DNA from: Anaerophilus nitritigenes
GTDB taxonomy: Bacteria > Bacillota > Clostridia > Peptostreptococcales > Thermotaleaceae
Assembly (NCBI RefSeq): GCF_004138215.1
Contig: NZ_RYYS01000020.1
Span: 62,001-126,000, forward strand
Direction: 5' to 3'
Length of the DNA: 64,000 nucleotides
Positions 1 through 9,829 of the stretch are shown here, piece by piece. The notes beneath the pieces are model-generated. The model searched no databases, had not been told where the DNA came from, and saw nothing but the letters and a program-made list of their open reading frames with translations. The position numbers and the translations under genes are program-made. Within the stretch, counting starts at the first letter, position 1. Each line of letters opens with the position of its first letter.

Positions 1-228
1 ATCCATCAAATAGAAGAAGCAAGAGAAATCATGTTAAAATACAAATCTCCAGATACACCAGTTGGAATTGTAAGAAATGCAAAAAGAGAAGAGGAAGAAG
101 TTTTTATTACCGATTTAGAACATATGTTGAGCTATCCAATTGATATGCTTACAGTTGTGATTATAGGAAATCAAAAGACTTATGTAAAAAATGGAAAAAT
201 GATCACACCTAGAGGCTATGTATTATGA
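1..228 (+). CDS. cbiH: Precorrin-3B / cobalt-precorrin-3 C17-methyltransferase, C-terminal part
   Basis: The open frame runs in from the left edge, so only the last 75 codons are visible. The tail carries the T-P-V-G-I-V-R-N-A block, a D-M-L-T-V-V-I-I-G-N stretch and the terminal M-I-T-P-R-G-Y motif that end CbiH/CobJ ring-contraction methyltransferases. The enzyme uses S-adenosylmethionine to methylate C17 and contract the corrin ring during cobalamin synthesis. The stop overlaps the start of the next corrinoid gene (ATGA), so they are translationally coupled. The family call rests on the C-terminus only; a related SAM-dependent precorrin methylase is less likely. Confidence 0.85.
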   Translation: MHQIEEAREIMLKYKSPDTPVGIVRNAKREEEEVFITDLEHMLSYPIDMLTVVIIGNQKTYVKNGKMITPRGYVL

Positions 229-989
229 TCATGATTCTTAGTGGTACACAAGATGGAAGAGAAATTGTAGATATGTTGCAAAACTTGAAATATCCACTTT
301 TAGTGACCACAGCCACAGCTTATGGAGCAGAATTAATTCCAAAGAACAACAGATCTATAGTCATTCACAAAAAACTTTCAAAAGAGGAAATGCAAGAGAT
401 GATTATCAATAAGAATATAAAAATTCTTATTGATGCAACTCATCCTTATGCAGTAGAGGTTTCGCAAAATGCAATAGAGGTTTGTAAAAAAAAGAATGTT
501 CTTTATATTCGATTTCAAAGAAAAGAAAGTCTTTTATCTCAATATGAACATAGAATTTATTATGCTTCTGATTATGAAGAAGCAGCAAATAGGATAAATA
601 CTTTAAAAGGAAATGTACTTCTTACGACAGGAAGCAAAACACTAGAAATTTTTACACAAAGTGTGGATACTAATAGACTTTTTCCAAGAGTGTTACCTGT
701 AAGTGATGTCATTAAAAAATGTGAAAATTTAGATATAAAACCTTCTCATATTATTGCTATGCAAGGACCTTTTTCTACTCAAATGAATGTAGAAATCATA
801 AAAAAATGCAAAATAGATATCTTAGTTTCTAAAGATAGTGGAGATTATGGAGGAACCATGCAAAAGCTAGAAGCAGCTAAACTTATGAATATATTTGTAG
901 TGATGATTCAAAGGCCAAAGCTTAATTATCCTCATGTATTTGATAATATAGAAGATATGATAAATAAAGTGAGGATAGCTTATGAATAA
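225..989 (+). CDS. cbiJ: Precorrin-6A / cobalt-precorrin-6A reductase
   Basis: A 254-aa protein of normal family length. It opens with M-I-L-S-G-T-Q-D-G-R-E, the nucleotide-binding start of CbiJ/CobK, and contains D-A-T-H-P-Y-A (near residue 67), L-L-T-T-G-S-K and the C-terminal S-K-D-S-G-D-Y-G-G block typical of the family. It reduces the corrin macrocycle with NAD(P)H. The start overlaps cbiH by four bases and the 3' end overlaps the next gene by eight, so this is one polycistronic unit. An ATG at 231 is an alternative start. The anaerobic name CbiJ is preferred because the organism looks anaerobic. Confidence 0.9.
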   Translation: MIMILSGTQDGREIVDMLQNLKYPLLVTTATAYGAELIPKNNRSIVIHKKLSKEEMQEMIINKNIKILIDATHPYAVEVSQNAIEVCKKKNVLYIRFQRKESLLSQYEHRIYYASDYEEAANRINTLKGNVLLTTGSKTLEIFTQSVDTNRLFPRVLPVSDVIKKCENLDIKPSHIIAMQGPFSTQMNVEIIKKCKIDILVSKDSGDYGGTMQKLEAAKLMNIFVVMIQRPKLNYPHVFDNIEDMINKVRIAYE

Positions 990-1623
990 ATATTATCCTA
1001 TGATGTTAAATATTTATAATAAACAATGCTTAGTAATCGGAGGAGGAGAAGTTGCTCAAAGAAAGATATTTTCTCTTTTGCATTATGGTGCAAATGTAAC
1101 GTTAATAAGTCCTTATATAACCTATCAATTAGATCATCTTGTAAAGGAAGAAAAAATTAAGTATATAAAAAGAGAATATAAAAAGGGAGATATAAGGGGT
1201 TATTTTTTAGCTTATATTACTACAAATCATAAACAAATTAATGAGTTATGTATAAAAGAAGCAAGAGAAGAAAGAGTTTTAATCAATGTAGCAGATGATC
1301 CAAAAAAATGTGATTTTGTTATACCATCAACCTTTAATAGAGGAGATCTTCAAGTTTGTATTTCTACCAATGGAAAAAGTCCTATGCTTACTAAAAAAAT
1401 GAAAGAAGACTTAAAAGAGATTTTTCCTAAAGAATATGAAGAATTTATTAATGCATTAGGAGAGATAAGACAAATAATTATAAAAGAAGTAGATAATATT
1501 CATCTAAGGAAGGAAATTTTTGAAAAATTAGTGTATAATGATGTATTAAAGAAATATATAAACAAAGAAGTTAAAGATATAAAAAAAGCTTTAATTTCTT
1601 TGTATAATGAAAATATAAAGTGA
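982..1623 (+). CDS. Precorrin-2 dehydrogenase (siroheme synthase N-terminal type)
   Basis: A 213-aa protein with a Rossmann start (C-L-V-I-G-G-G-E-V-A-Q-R-K) and the N-V-A-D-D-P-K-K-C-D-F-V-I-P-S block of the CysG-N/Met8p/SirC family. It oxidises precorrin-2 to sirohydrochlorin; some members also insert iron. It feeds both siroheme and the anaerobic (cobalt-early) cobalamin route. It overlaps cbiJ by eight bases and lies just before hemC. In many clostridia a hemA gene sits at this point; none is present here. The C-terminal 60 residues are diverged, so chelatase activity cannot be judged. Confidence 0.88.
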   Translation: MNKYYPMMLNIYNKQCLVIGGGEVAQRKIFSLLHYGANVTLISPYITYQLDHLVKEEKIKYIKREYKKGDIRGYFLAYITTNHKQINELCIKEAREERVLINVADDPKKCDFVIPSTFNRGDLQVCISTNGKSPMLTKKMKEDLKEIFPKEYEEFINALGEIRQIIIKEVDNIHLRKEIFEKLVYNDVLKKYINKEVKDIKKALISLYNENIK

Positions 1624-1636
1624 AAAGGTGAAAAAA

Positions 1637-2554
1637 ATGAAAAAAAGGATTGTGATTGGTTCTAGAGCAAGTGATCTAGCTTTAAAGCAAACTTATTGGA
1701 TCGTAGAATGTCTCAAAGAAAAATATCCTGATCTAGAATATGAAGTAGTAAAAATTAAAACTATGGGCGATCAAATTTTAGATCAAACATTAAGCAAAAT
1801 TGGAGGCAAAGGACTTTTTGTAAAAGAAATTGAAGCAGCACTTCTTGAGAATAAAATAGATTTAGCAGTACACAGTATGAAGGATGTTCCTACTCAAATG
1901 ATAGATGAATTAATTATTGGGGCTATTACAGATAGAGAAGATCCAAGAGATGTACTTATTACTAAAAATCATATTAAATTAGATGACTTAAAACAAGGAG
2001 CCAGAATTGGTACAAGTAGTTTAAGAAGAGCAGCTCAAATTCTTGCATATAGACCAGATATTTCTATTGAACCTATTAGAGGAAATATTAAAACAAGAAT
2101 AGAAAAAATAGAAACTATGAATTTAGATGGAATTATTCTAGCTGCTGCAGGAATTATTCGTATGGGATGGCAAGATAAAATTACAGAGTATCTTTCTACA
2201 CAAATATCTACTCCAGCCGTAGGACAAGGAACATTAGCTATTCAAATCAGAAAAGACGATCAATGGGTGCAGTCTATTGTGAAGGCATTAAATAACGAAG
2301 AAGTTCAAATGAGTGTATTAGCAGAAAGAAGTTTTATGAAAAAATTAAATGGTGGATGCCATGTACCTATTGGAGCTTTTGCCAAAGTAGACGGGGAAAA
2401 AATTCATATGACTACTATAGTGGCAAATGAAGATGGAAAAAAGATAATAAAACTTAAAAATTCTTGTAGAAAATGGGATGCAGAACAATTAGGAGTCCAA
2501 ATGGCACAAGAAACACTAGAAAAGGGCGGTCAAGATATATTAAAAAATTTGTAG
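1637..2554 (+). CDS. hemC: Hydroxymethylbilane synthase (porphobilinogen deaminase)
   Basis: Joins four porphobilinogen molecules into hydroxymethylbilane. Clear family signatures are I-G-S-R-A-S-D-L-A-L at the N-terminus, V-H-S-M-K-D-V-P-T near residue 80, G-T-S-S-L-R-R-A-A-Q, and G-G-C-H-V-P-I-G, whose Cys241 should carry the dipyrromethane cofactor. The 305-aa length is normal. A GTG at 1628 would add three codons, but it overlaps its own Shine-Dalgarno (AAGGTG, 1626-1630). ATG 1637, seven bases downstream of that site, is the better start. It is four bases beyond the preceding stop as read from the GTG, and the operon is continuous. Confidence 0.96.
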   Translation: MKKRIVIGSRASDLALKQTYWIVECLKEKYPDLEYEVVKIKTMGDQILDQTLSKIGGKGLFVKEIEAALLENKIDLAVHSMKDVPTQMIDELIIGAITDREDPRDVLITKNHIKLDDLKQGARIGTSSLRRAAQILAYRPDISIEPIRGNIKTRIEKIETMNLDGIILAAAGIIRMGWQDKITEYLSTQISTPAVGQGTLAIQIRKDDQWVQSIVKALNNEEVQMSVLAERSFMKKLNGGCHVPIGAFAKVDGEKIHMTTIVANEDGKKIIKLKNSCRKWDAEQLGVQMAQETLEKGGQDILKNL

Positions 2555-2566
2555 GCAGGTGATAAG

Positions 2567-4078
2567 ATGAATAAAGGAAAGGTTTTCTTAATTGGAGCAG
2601 GTCCTGGAGATTATAAACTCATTACTATAAAAGGGTTAGAGTGTATTAAAAGGGCAGATGTAGTACTTTACGATCGATTAGCAAGTCCTAGACTTTTATC
2701 TTTTGCAAAAGAAGATTCAGAAATGATTTATGTAGGAAAAGCTCCTAATAATCATGCCTATACTCAAGATGAAATTAATGAATTGATTTTAAAAAAAGCT
2801 TTAGAAGGAAAAGTTGTTGCAAGACTTAAAGGGGGAGACCCTTATGTATTTGGAAGAGGTGGAGAAGAAGCAAAGGTTTTAAAAGATCATCAAGTGCCTT
2901 TTGAAATTGTACCAGGTATCACATCTTCTATAGCGGTTCCATCCTATGCTGGCATTCCAGTAACCCATAGAAATGTAAGTTCTTCCTTTCATGTGATTAC
3001 AGGAAATGAAGATCCTACAAAAGAAGAAAATGTAATTGATTATGAAGCATTGGAAAAGGTAGAAGGTACTCTTATTTTTTTAATGGGTATTAAAAATTTA
3101 GATAAAATTTGTAAAAGTCTTATAAAATTTGGACAAGATCCGAATAGACCAGTAGCTGTAATTATGAAAGGAACTACTTCAAATCAAAAAATGGCAAAAG
3201 GCACATTGTCTGATATTTATCAAAAAGTGAAAGAAAATAATATTCAAAATCCGGCTATTATTATTGTAGGAGAAGTAGTAAATTTATCTGAAACGTTAAA
3301 TTGGTTTGAAAACAAACCATTATTTGGAAAAAACATATTAGTTACAAGAACGAGAACACAAGCAAGTGCTTTGTCTGAAAAATTGGAGGATTTAGGAGCA
3401 AATCCAATAGAGTTTCCTACGATTCGAGTTGAAAAACCTAAAGAATATGAAAAAATTGATAAAGCCATAAAACAAATTGACAAATATAAATGGATTATAT
3501 TTACTAGTGTCAATGGAGTATATGCCTTCTTTGAAAGATTAAAAGAGTTAAAGATAGATGTGAGAAATCTGTATAATGTGAAATTAGTAGCTATAGGAAC
3601 TGCCACTCAAAAAGCTTTAGAAGATAAAGGATTATTGGTAGAGTATGTACCAGATGTATTTAGAGCAGAAGCTATCATAGAAGGATTAAAAGATAAAATC
3701 CATAAAGGAGATCATATTCTTTTACCAAGAGCAGACATTGCAAGAACTATTTTAATTGAAGAATTAGAAAAAATGGGTGCTTTGGTAGATAATATATCTA
3801 TTTATCATACAACAATTCCAAATGTAGATAAAGAAAAATTAATCAATATATTAAAAGAAGGAATAGATCTAATTACTTTTACTAGTTCTTCTACTGTTAA
3901 AAATTTCATAGAGATTTTAGGAGAAGAAAATAAAAAATTATTAAAAGATATAACTATTGCAGTTATAGGACCTATTACAGAACAAACTGCAAAAGATATG
4001 GAACTAAAAGTAGATATTAGTGCAGATGAATTTACAATTGATGGACTTGTAGATTCTATTTTAAAATGGAATAAATAG
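2567..4078 (+). CDS. cobA-hemD: Fused uroporphyrinogen-III C-methyltransferase / uroporphyrinogen-III synthase
   Basis: A two-domain 503-aa protein. Residues 1 to about 245 are a tetrapyrrole methylase ([10 protein letters not shown] start, [33 protein letters not shown]) that makes precorrin-2 from uroporphyrinogen III with SAM. From about residue 250 ([11 protein letters not shown]) to the end is a HemD domain that closes hydroxymethylbilane into uroporphyrinogen III ([27 protein letters not shown]). The fusion is common in Clostridia. It starts 12 bases after hemC, with AGGCAGGTG upstream. Confidence 0.95.
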   Translation: MNKGKVFLIGAGPGDYKLITIKGLECIKRADVVLYDRLASPRLLSFAKEDSEMIYVGKAPNNHAYTQDEINELILKKALEGKVVARLKGGDPYVFGRGGEEAKVLKDHQVPFEIVPGITSSIAVPSYAGIPVTHRNVSSSFHVITGNEDPTKEENVIDYEALEKVEGTLIFLMGIKNLDKICKSLIKFGQDPNRPVAVIMKGTTSNQKMAKGTLSDIYQKVKENNIQNPAIIIVGEVVNLSETLNWFENKPLFGKNILVTRTRTQASALSEKLEDLGANPIEFPTIRVEKPKEYEKIDKAIKQIDKYKWIIFTSVNGVYAFFERLKELKIDVRNLYNVKLVAIGTATQKALEDKGLLVEYVPDVFRAEAIIEGLKDKIHKGDHILLPRADIARTILIEELEKMGALVDNISIYHTTIPNVDKEKLINILKEGIDLITFTSSSTVKNFIEILGEENKKLLKDITIAVIGPITEQTAKDMELKVDISADEFTIDGLVDSILKWNK

Positions 4079-4089
4079 GAGAGATAAAA

Positions 4090-5064
4090 ATGGATTTTAT
4101 TCACAGACCAAGAAGATTAAGAACAAATAAAGCTATAAGAAGTTTAGTAAGAGAGACTATACTTAATGTAGATGATTTTATTTATCCTTTATTTGTAGTA
4201 GAGGGAGAAGGAATCAAAGAAGAAATTGAAAGTTTAAAAAATAATTATCATTTCTCAATAGACATGTTAAAAGATGAGATCCAAGAGATTGTAAGTCTTG
4301 GAATAAAAGGAGTTATTTTATTTGGACTACCAAATAAAAAAGATTCTTATGGAAGTGAAGCTTATAGTGATGAAGGAATTGTACAAAAGGCTATAAGAGA
4401 AATAAAAAAAATAAATGAAGATATTTTAGTTATTACAGATGTTTGTATGTGTCAATATACAGATCATGGTCATTGTGGAATCATAAAAAATAATTATGTA
4501 CAAAATGATATGACTTTAGAATATATTGCAAAAATTGCCCTATCTCATGCTAAAGCAGGAGCAGATATGGTAGCACCATCAGATATGATGGATGGAAGAA
4601 TAAAAGCTATTCGAGAAGAATTAGACAATAATGGATTTGAGGATGTATCTATTATGGCTTATAGTGCAAAATATGCTTCAGCTTTTTATGGACCTTTTAG
4701 AGCTGCAGCTCATTCAACTCCTAGCTTTGGAGATCGAAATACTTATCAAATGGATCCTGCAAATACAGATGAAGCCATAAGAGAAGTTAAATTAGATATA
4801 GAAGAAGGGGCAGATATTGTCATGGTAAAACCGGCGCTTTCTTATCTAGATGTAGTAAGGAGAGTAAAAGATACATTTGATGTTCCACTAGCTGTTTACA
4901 ATGTAAGTGGCGAATATGCAATGGTAAAAGCGGCTTTTGAAAGAGGTTGGATTGATGAAAAAAGAATTGTCTTAGAAAAATTACTATCTATGAAAAGAGC
5001 AGGAGCAGGAATAATCATTACTTACCATGCAAAAGATGCAGCTAGATGGTTAAGAGAGGAGTGA
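4090..5064 (+). CDS. hemB: Delta-aminolevulinic acid dehydratase (porphobilinogen synthase)
   Basis: A 324-aa enzyme that condenses two 5-aminolevulinate molecules to porphobilinogen. Visible signatures are the N-terminal R-P-R-R-L-R-T motif, the zinc-site cysteines in [14 protein letters not shown], and the two active-site lysine regions ([14 protein letters not shown] and [11 protein letters not shown]). The three cysteines point to the zinc-dependent class. TAGGAGAG lies just upstream of the ATG, 11 bases after cobA-hemD. Next in the operon is hemL. Confidence 0.97.
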   Translation: MDFIHRPRRLRTNKAIRSLVRETILNVDDFIYPLFVVEGEGIKEEIESLKNNYHFSIDMLKDEIQEIVSLGIKGVILFGLPNKKDSYGSEAYSDEGIVQKAIREIKKINEDILVITDVCMCQYTDHGHCGIIKNNYVQNDMTLEYIAKIALSHAKAGADMVAPSDMMDGRIKAIREELDNNGFEDVSIMAYSAKYASAFYGPFRAAAHSTPSFGDRNTYQMDPANTDEAIREVKLDIEEGADIVMVKPALSYLDVVRRVKDTFDVPLAVYNVSGEYAMVKAAFERGWIDEKRIVLEKLLSMKRAGAGIIITYHAKDAARWLREE

Positions 5065-5068
5065 GCAT

Positions 5069-6358
5069 ATGGAGTTTACAAAATCAAAAGCTTTATTTGA
5101 AGAAGCAAAAAAGTTTATCCCAGGAGGAGTAAATTCTCCTGTAAGAGCATTTCCTTCTGTCAATATAGATCCTCCCTTTATTCAAAGAGGTAAGGGAAGC
5201 AAAATATATGATGTAGATGGAAATGAATATATTGACTATGTAGGATCATGGGGACCTCTGATATTAGGACATGCTCATCCTGAGGTGATAAGTGCATTAA
5301 AGGATGTTATGGATCTAGGAACAAGCTATGGAGCTCCTACAGATCTTGAAACAAGACTCTCAAAGCTTGTTTGTGAAGCTGTACCGTCTGTTGAAATGAT
5401 AAGAATGGTAAATTCAGGAACAGAAGCAACTATGAGTGCCCTAAGACTAGCAAGAGGATATACCAAAAGAGATATTATTGTTAAATTTGAAGGAAATTAT
5501 CATGGTCATTCAGATAGCTTGCTGATTAAAGCAGGATCAGGAGCGTTAACATTTGGAGTTCCTAATAGTCCTGGGATTCCACAAGATATTGCAAAAAACA
5601 CTATTACAGCAAAATATAATGATATAGAGGGCATTACAAATATATTTGATAGATTTGGAAAAGATATAGCAGGAGTAATTATTGAGCCGATCTCAGGAAA
5701 CATGGGGGTAGTTCCTGCTACAAAGGAATTTATGAATCATCTTAGAAAAATTACGAAAGAATATGGATCACTTCTCATTATCGATGAGGTAATGACAGGT
5801 TTTAGAGTTTCTTTTCATTGTGCTCAAAGCTTATATAATATAGATCCAGATATTACAACTTTTGGAAAGATCATTGGTGGAGGACTTCCTGTAGGCGCTT
5901 ATGGAGGGAAAAGAGAAATTATGAAGCATATTTCTCCAATAGGAGATATTTATCAAGCTGGGACTTTATCTGGAAATCCATTAGCTATGACAGCAGGATA
6001 TATAACTTTGAAAATATTAAAAGAAAATCCTTATATTTATGAAGAATTAGAAGAAAAGTCTAAAATGTTAGAAAATGGTTTTGTAGAGAACACAAAAAAA
6101 ATAGGAGTAAAAGCCACATTTAATAGAGTAGGATCCATGCTTTGTATGTTTTTTACAGAAAAGAAAGTCGTAGATTTTTCATCTGCTATGACGAGTAATA
6201 CGAGTCAGTTTGCTATCTATTTTGAGGAAATGTTAAAACAAGGGATTTATTTAGCACCTTCTCAATTTGAAGCAACATTCCTAAGTGCAGTGCATACAAA
6301 AGAAGAAATACAAAAGACAATCGAAGCAAATTATCATGCACTCAAAAAAGTTATTTGA
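5069..6358 (+). CDS. hemL: Glutamate-1-semialdehyde 2,1-aminomutase
   Basis: A 429-aa PLP enzyme of the class III aminotransferase fold that turns glutamate-1-semialdehyde into 5-aminolevulinate in the C5 pathway. The N-terminal [13 protein letters not shown] motif is diagnostic, followed by [15 protein letters not shown] and the PLP lysine in [18 protein letters not shown]. It sits four bases after hemB with AGAGGAG upstream. HemL implies a glutamyl-tRNA reductase (HemA), which is not encoded in this window. Confidence 0.97.
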   Translation: MEFTKSKALFEEAKKFIPGGVNSPVRAFPSVNIDPPFIQRGKGSKIYDVDGNEYIDYVGSWGPLILGHAHPEVISALKDVMDLGTSYGAPTDLETRLSKLVCEAVPSVEMIRMVNSGTEATMSALRLARGYTKRDIIVKFEGNYHGHSDSLLIKAGSGALTFGVPNSPGIPQDIAKNTITAKYNDIEGITNIFDRFGKDIAGVIIEPISGNMGVVPATKEFMNHLRKITKEYGSLLIIDEVMTGFRVSFHCAQSLYNIDPDITTFGKIIGGGLPVGAYGGKREIMKHISPIGDIYQAGTLSGNPLAMTAGYITLKILKENPYIYEELEEKSKMLENGFVENTKKIGVKATFNRVGSMLCMFFTEKKVVDFSSAMTSNTSQFAIYFEEMLKQGIYLAPSQFEATFLSAVHTKEEIQKTIEANYHALKKVI

Positions 6359-6418
6359 TAGATATGAAATAGATGATATAATGAATGATGAAAATTTAAC
6401 GAAGAAGGAGAATTAAAT

Positions 6419-6916
6419 ATGAGTATATATGAACAATGGAAAGCTATAGCATATGAACATGAAAGTCAAGAGAGTTTTAATAAATTTTGGGACAAATATG
6501 CTATTACAGAAAAAAGAATTTATGAAGATGTGTTAACAAATTATAAAGAGAATGTACTAGGAACTATAAAAGAATTAGTAGAAAAATATGACACTACAGG
6601 ACCAGATTTTATGGGATTTTTGGATGGAATTAATGAAAGTTTAAAAAAATCTTTAAACTTAGAAGAAATTAATGAAGACAGCTCTATTCATCTTGAAATT
6701 GATTTTGAAAAACTTTACTATAATATGTTAGAAGCAAAAGCTGATTATCTATATACACTACCACAGTGGGATGTTATTTTAGATGAAGAAACAAGAAAAG
6801 CAATTACAAAAGAACAAAGGAATTCTAAAACTATCATAAAAGAAGATAAAATAGGAAGAAATGATCCTTGTACTTGTGGAAGCGGTAAAAAATACAAAAA
6901 ATGTTGTGGAAAATAA
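6419..6916 (+). CDS. SEC-C motif protein of unknown function
   Basis: A 165-aa acidic protein. Residues 1 to about 140 are helical with no recognisable catalytic motif. The last 22 residues form a SEC-C zinc motif ([18 protein letters not shown]) with the four metal-binding cysteines, as found at the C-terminus of SecA and in many stand-alone proteins. It is 60 bases downstream of hemL with a good AGAAGGAG site and ends just before a strong terminator, so it may be the last gene of the hem operon or have its own weak promoter. Only the motif can be named; the role is unknown. Confidence 0.8.
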   Translation: MSIYEQWKAIAYEHESQESFNKFWDKYAITEKRIYEDVLTNYKENVLGTIKELVEKYDTTGPDFMGFLDGINESLKKSLNLEEINEDSSIHLEIDFEKLYYNMLEAKADYLYTLPQWDVILDEETRKAITKEQRNSKTIIKEDKIGRNDPCTCGSGKKYKKCCGK

Positions 6917-6925
6917 AATTTAAAT

Positions 6926-6972
6926 AAAAAGACTACTGCATTAGGGGTTACTTTAAGGCAGTAGTCTTTTGT
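6926..6972. terminator. Bidirectional intrinsic terminator
   Basis: AAAGACTACTGC and its complement GCAGTAGTCTTT form a 12-base-pair stem with an A-tract on the left and a T-tract on the right. It can end the hem operon on + and the convergent aminotransferase on -. Confidence 0.85.
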
Positions 6973-6988
6973 TGTTAAGGAAAGTTAA

Positions 6989-8185
6989 TTATTTTTTGTT
7001 TGGATACTTTTCAAGGGCTATTTTTAAAATTTCCATAGCTCTTTTTAAATCTTCTTCTTTTAAAATATGTGCAATCCTGACTTCATCTTTTCCCATGCCT
7101 TTTGTTGTATAAAAGCCTTGACCAGGAGCAAACATGACTGTTTCATTATTTAAGTCAAAATCTTTCAAAAGCCATATTACAAATTCTTCAGCATCTTGTA
7201 CAGGAAGCTTTGCGATTACATAAAAAGCTCCTTTTGGTTTTTGACAAAAAACTCCTGGAATTTTTATAAGCCCTTCATAAACTGCATTTCTTCTTTTTTG
7301 GTATTCACATAAAACTTTTTCAAAATAATCTGTCTCTACATGATAAAGCTCTGTAGCTCCTATTTGTTCAAGGGTTGGACAACAGAGTCTTCCTTGACAT
7401 AGCTTTAAAATTTGTGCAATCAATGCTTTGTTTTTACTTAAAATAGCACCTATTCTTGCACCACAAGCGCTAAATCTTTTAGATACACTATCTACTAAAA
7501 TTACTTGTTCACAAATATCTTTCATATCACAAAAGCTTGTAAATTCTAGATCATCATAAACAAATTCTCTATATACTTCATCAGAAATAATGAAAAGACC
7601 ATGCTCTTTTGCCACATCAGCTAAAAGTCTAACTTCTTCTTTTGTATAAACTACTCCAGTAGGATTGCCTGGATTAGAAAGAAGAATAGCTTTTGTACGA
7701 GAAGTAATTAATTTTTCAATATTTTCTTTAGGTGGAATATGAAAGCCATCTTCAGCTTTTGTAACAAGAGGAATAGTTTTGATTCCTGCAATAGTAGAAA
7801 AGCCTGCATAATTAGAATAAAAGGGTTCAGGAACAATTACCTCATCTAAGGGATCAGCTACAGCTTGAAGTGCAAAGGATAGAGCTTCACTTCCTCCATT
7901 TGTGATTAAAATTTCATCTTTTTCAAAAAATAAATTGTATTTTTCATAATAATCTATCATAGCAGCAATTAGTGTTGGCATTCCTTCAGAATATGAATAA
8001 GCTAATATTTTTTCATCAAAGTTTTTAATTGCTTTCATAAAACCTTCAGGAGTAACAATATCTGGTTGTCCAATATTTAAATGATAGATTTTTTTCCCAT
8101 TCGATTTTGCTTCTTCAGCATAAGGAGTTAACTTTCGAATAGGAGATGCGCCCATAGTTATGATTCTTTTAGAAAAATTTTTCAT
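6989..8185 (-). CDS. PLP-dependent class I/II aminotransferase (aspartate aminotransferase-like)
   Basis: A 398-aa fold-type I aminotransferase. Signatures are L-N-I-G-Q-P-D-I-V-T-P, T-N-G-G-S-E-A-L-S-F-A, S-N-P-G-N-P-T-G, I-S-D-E-V-Y-R-E-F and the PLP lysine in D-S-V-S-K-R-F-S-A-C-G-A-R-I-G. The replacement of the usual S-K-x-x-x-x-x-G-x-R by S-K-R-F-S-A-C-G-A-R is typical of a clostridial AspC-like branch. The substrate cannot be read from sequence; aspartate or an aromatic or branched-chain amino acid are all possible. It is transcribed alone, with a GGAGG site (AGGAGGACC) before the ATG. Confidence 0.88.
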   Translation of the reverse strand: MKNFSKRIITMGASPIRKLTPYAEEAKSNGKKIYHLNIGQPDIVTPEGFMKAIKNFDEKILAYSYSEGMPTLIAAMIDYYEKYNLFFEKDEILITNGGSEALSFALQAVADPLDEVIVPEPFYSNYAGFSTIAGIKTIPLVTKAEDGFHIPPKENIEKLITSRTKAILLSNPGNPTGVVYTKEEVRLLADVAKEHGLFIISDEVYREFVYDDLEFTSFCDMKDICEQVILVDSVSKRFSACGARIGAILSKNKALIAQILKLCQGRLCCPTLEQIGATELYHVETDYFEKVLCEYQKRRNAVYEGLIKIPGVFCQKPKGAFYVIAKLPVQDAEEFVIWLLKDFDLNNETVMFAPGQGFYTTKGMGKDEVRIAHILKEEDLKRAMEILKIALEKYPNKK

Positions 8186-8283
8186 AGGTCCTCCTAATTG
8201 GTATAATATTTTGTGAATTTTTTATAATTTAGTCGAAATATAAAGAATAATGTAAAATATATAATATTATTATATTAGCAAAA

Positions 8284-8370
8284 TCAAATGATACAGTCAA
8301 GAAAAAAGAAAAGCAAACTACTATCACATCCACCAAATAATCCCCCAAAGCTAGATTGTGTATCCGTCAT
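8284..8370 (-). CDS. 28-codon small protein, glycine-rich then hydrophobic
   Basis: A short reading frame opens at the ATG at 8370 on the minus strand, about nine bases downstream of AAAAGGGG, and ends at TGA. The peptide has a polar start, a G-G-L-F-G-G-C core and a hydrophobic tail (S-L-L-F-F-F-L-D-C-I-I). The arrangement of short glycine/phenylalanine repeats and a cysteine before an L-L-F-F-F-L tail resembles the many tiny membrane-associated peptides annotated near sporulation or housekeeping genes in Firmicutes, but no function is known. It occupies most of the otherwise empty 291-base gap upstream of rarA, divergent to it. Confidence 0.5.
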   Translation of the reverse strand: MTDTQSSFGGLFGGCDSSLLFFFLDCII

Positions 8371-8485
8371 ATTCAAGTACCCCTTTTTAAGAAGATAACA
8401 TATTTTTTCTATATTAAAATACGCAATAAGAAAGATATATGTTACACTTTAAATAGATTTTTTATTTAATTAAGAGGTGAGAAGA

Positions 8486-9817
8486 GTGGATTTATTTGAA
8501 ATATTAAAAGAAAAAAATATGAAAAAAGATGCTCCTTTAGCAGAGCGAATGAAGCCAGAATCTTTAGATGAATTTTTTGGACAAGAACATATATTAGGAC
8601 AAGGAAAATTGTTAAGAAGAGCTATACAAGCAGACAAAATTACTTCTTTGATTTTACATGGATCACCTGGAACAGGAAAAACTAGCTTAGCAAAAGTTAT
8701 TGCTAATTCTACAAAGTCAAATTTTGTAAAGTTAAATGCAGTTACATCAGGAATAAAAGAATTAAAAGAAGTTGTCAAAGAAGCAGAAAATGCATTAGGT
8801 ATGTATAATAAAAAAACTATTCTTTTTATAGATGAAATTCATAGATTTAATAAATCACAACAAGATGCATTGCTTCCCTATGTAGAAAATGGAACTTTGA
8901 CTTTGATTGGAGCAACTACAGAAAATCCATATTTTGAGGTAAATGCTGCACTTTTATCTAGATCTATGCTTTTTTCATTAAAACCCTTAGATAAAATATC
9001 TATAAAAAAAATGATTCAAAAAGCACTGACAGATTCGGAAAAGGGAGTAGGTATGCTTCCTATTTATATGGAAGAAAAGGCATATGAATTTTTAGTAGAT
9101 ATTTCTAATGGAGATGGAAGAAGAGCTCTAAATACTTTAGAGTTAGCAGTACTTACTACACCAAAAGGAGAAAATGGAAAAATTCATATTACATTAGATA
9201 TTTTGCAAGAATGTGTTCAAAAGAAACATATTACTTATGATAAAAATGGAAATGAACATTATGATGTGATTTCTGCCTTTATTAAAAGTATGAGAGGATC
9301 AGATCCTAATGCAACTATACATTATTTGGCTCGAATGTTATATGCAGGTGAAGACCCTGTATTTATTGCAAGAAGAATTGTAATAGCAGCAGCAGAGGAT
9401 GTAGGGCTTGCAGATCCAAATGCATTAGTTATTGCTAATAGTGCAGCACAAGCTATAAAGTTTGTTGGAATGCCTGAAGCTAGAATTATATTAGCAGAAG
9501 CTGCATTATACACAGCTACTGCGCCTAAAAGCAATAAAGGATATGAAGCAATCAATCAAGCATTAAAAGACATAGAGAGAAAGGATATTGGACAAGTTCC
9601 TCCTCATTTAAGAGATATGACTTCTCAAAATATACAAAATAAATATAATAATAAGATACAAAACAGTTATCTTTATCCCCATGATTATAAAGGAGCATAT
9701 GTAAAACAGCAATATATGCCTGATCCATTAAAAAATACAAAATATTATAATCCTAAAGAAAATGGATATGAGAAAAATATTTTTGAAAGGTTAAAGAAAT
9801 TAAAAAGTCAGCTTTAG
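8486..9817 (+). CDS. rarA: Replication-associated recombination protein A (AAA+ ATPase)
   Basis: A 443-aa RarA/MgsA/WRNIP1 protein, which acts at stalled replication forks. Visible features are the family start (L-F-E-I-L-K-E-K-N-M, A-P-L-A-E-R-M-K-P), G-Q-E-H-I-L-G, Walker A G-S-P-G-T-G-K-T-S near residue 60, Walker B L-F-I-D-E-I-H-R-F, the sensor G-A-T-T-E-N-P-Y-F and the C-terminal M-R-G-S-D-P-N-A clamp-loader-like region. A GTG at 8477 would add three codons but lies inside the AAGAGG Shine-Dalgarno; GTG 8486 matches the usual family N-terminus. It is expressed alone and ends in a terminator that overlaps its last codons. Confidence 0.95.
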   Translation: MDLFEILKEKNMKKDAPLAERMKPESLDEFFGQEHILGQGKLLRRAIQADKITSLILHGSPGTGKTSLAKVIANSTKSNFVKLNAVTSGIKELKEVVKEAENALGMYNKKTILFIDEIHRFNKSQQDALLPYVENGTLTLIGATTENPYFEVNAALLSRSMLFSLKPLDKISIKKMIQKALTDSEKGVGMLPIYMEEKAYEFLVDISNGDGRRALNTLELAVLTTPKGENGKIHITLDILQECVQKKHITYDKNGNEHYDVISAFIKSMRGSDPNATIHYLARMLYAGEDPVFIARRIVIAAAEDVGLADPNALVIANSAAQAIKFVGMPEARIILAEAALYTATAPKSNKGYEAINQALKDIERKDIGQVPPHLRDMTSQNIQNKYNNKIQNSYLYPHDYKGAYVKQQYMPDPLKNTKYYNPKENGYEKNIFERLKKLKSQL

Positions 9818-9829
9818 CTGACTTTTTAA
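9803..9829. terminator. Bidirectional terminator shared by rarA and hom
   Basis: AAAAAGTCAGC, a short TTTA loop and GCTGACTTTTT form an 11-base-pair hairpin with flanking A and T tracts. It covers the stop codon of rarA and reaches the stop of the convergent hom gene. Confidence 0.85.
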
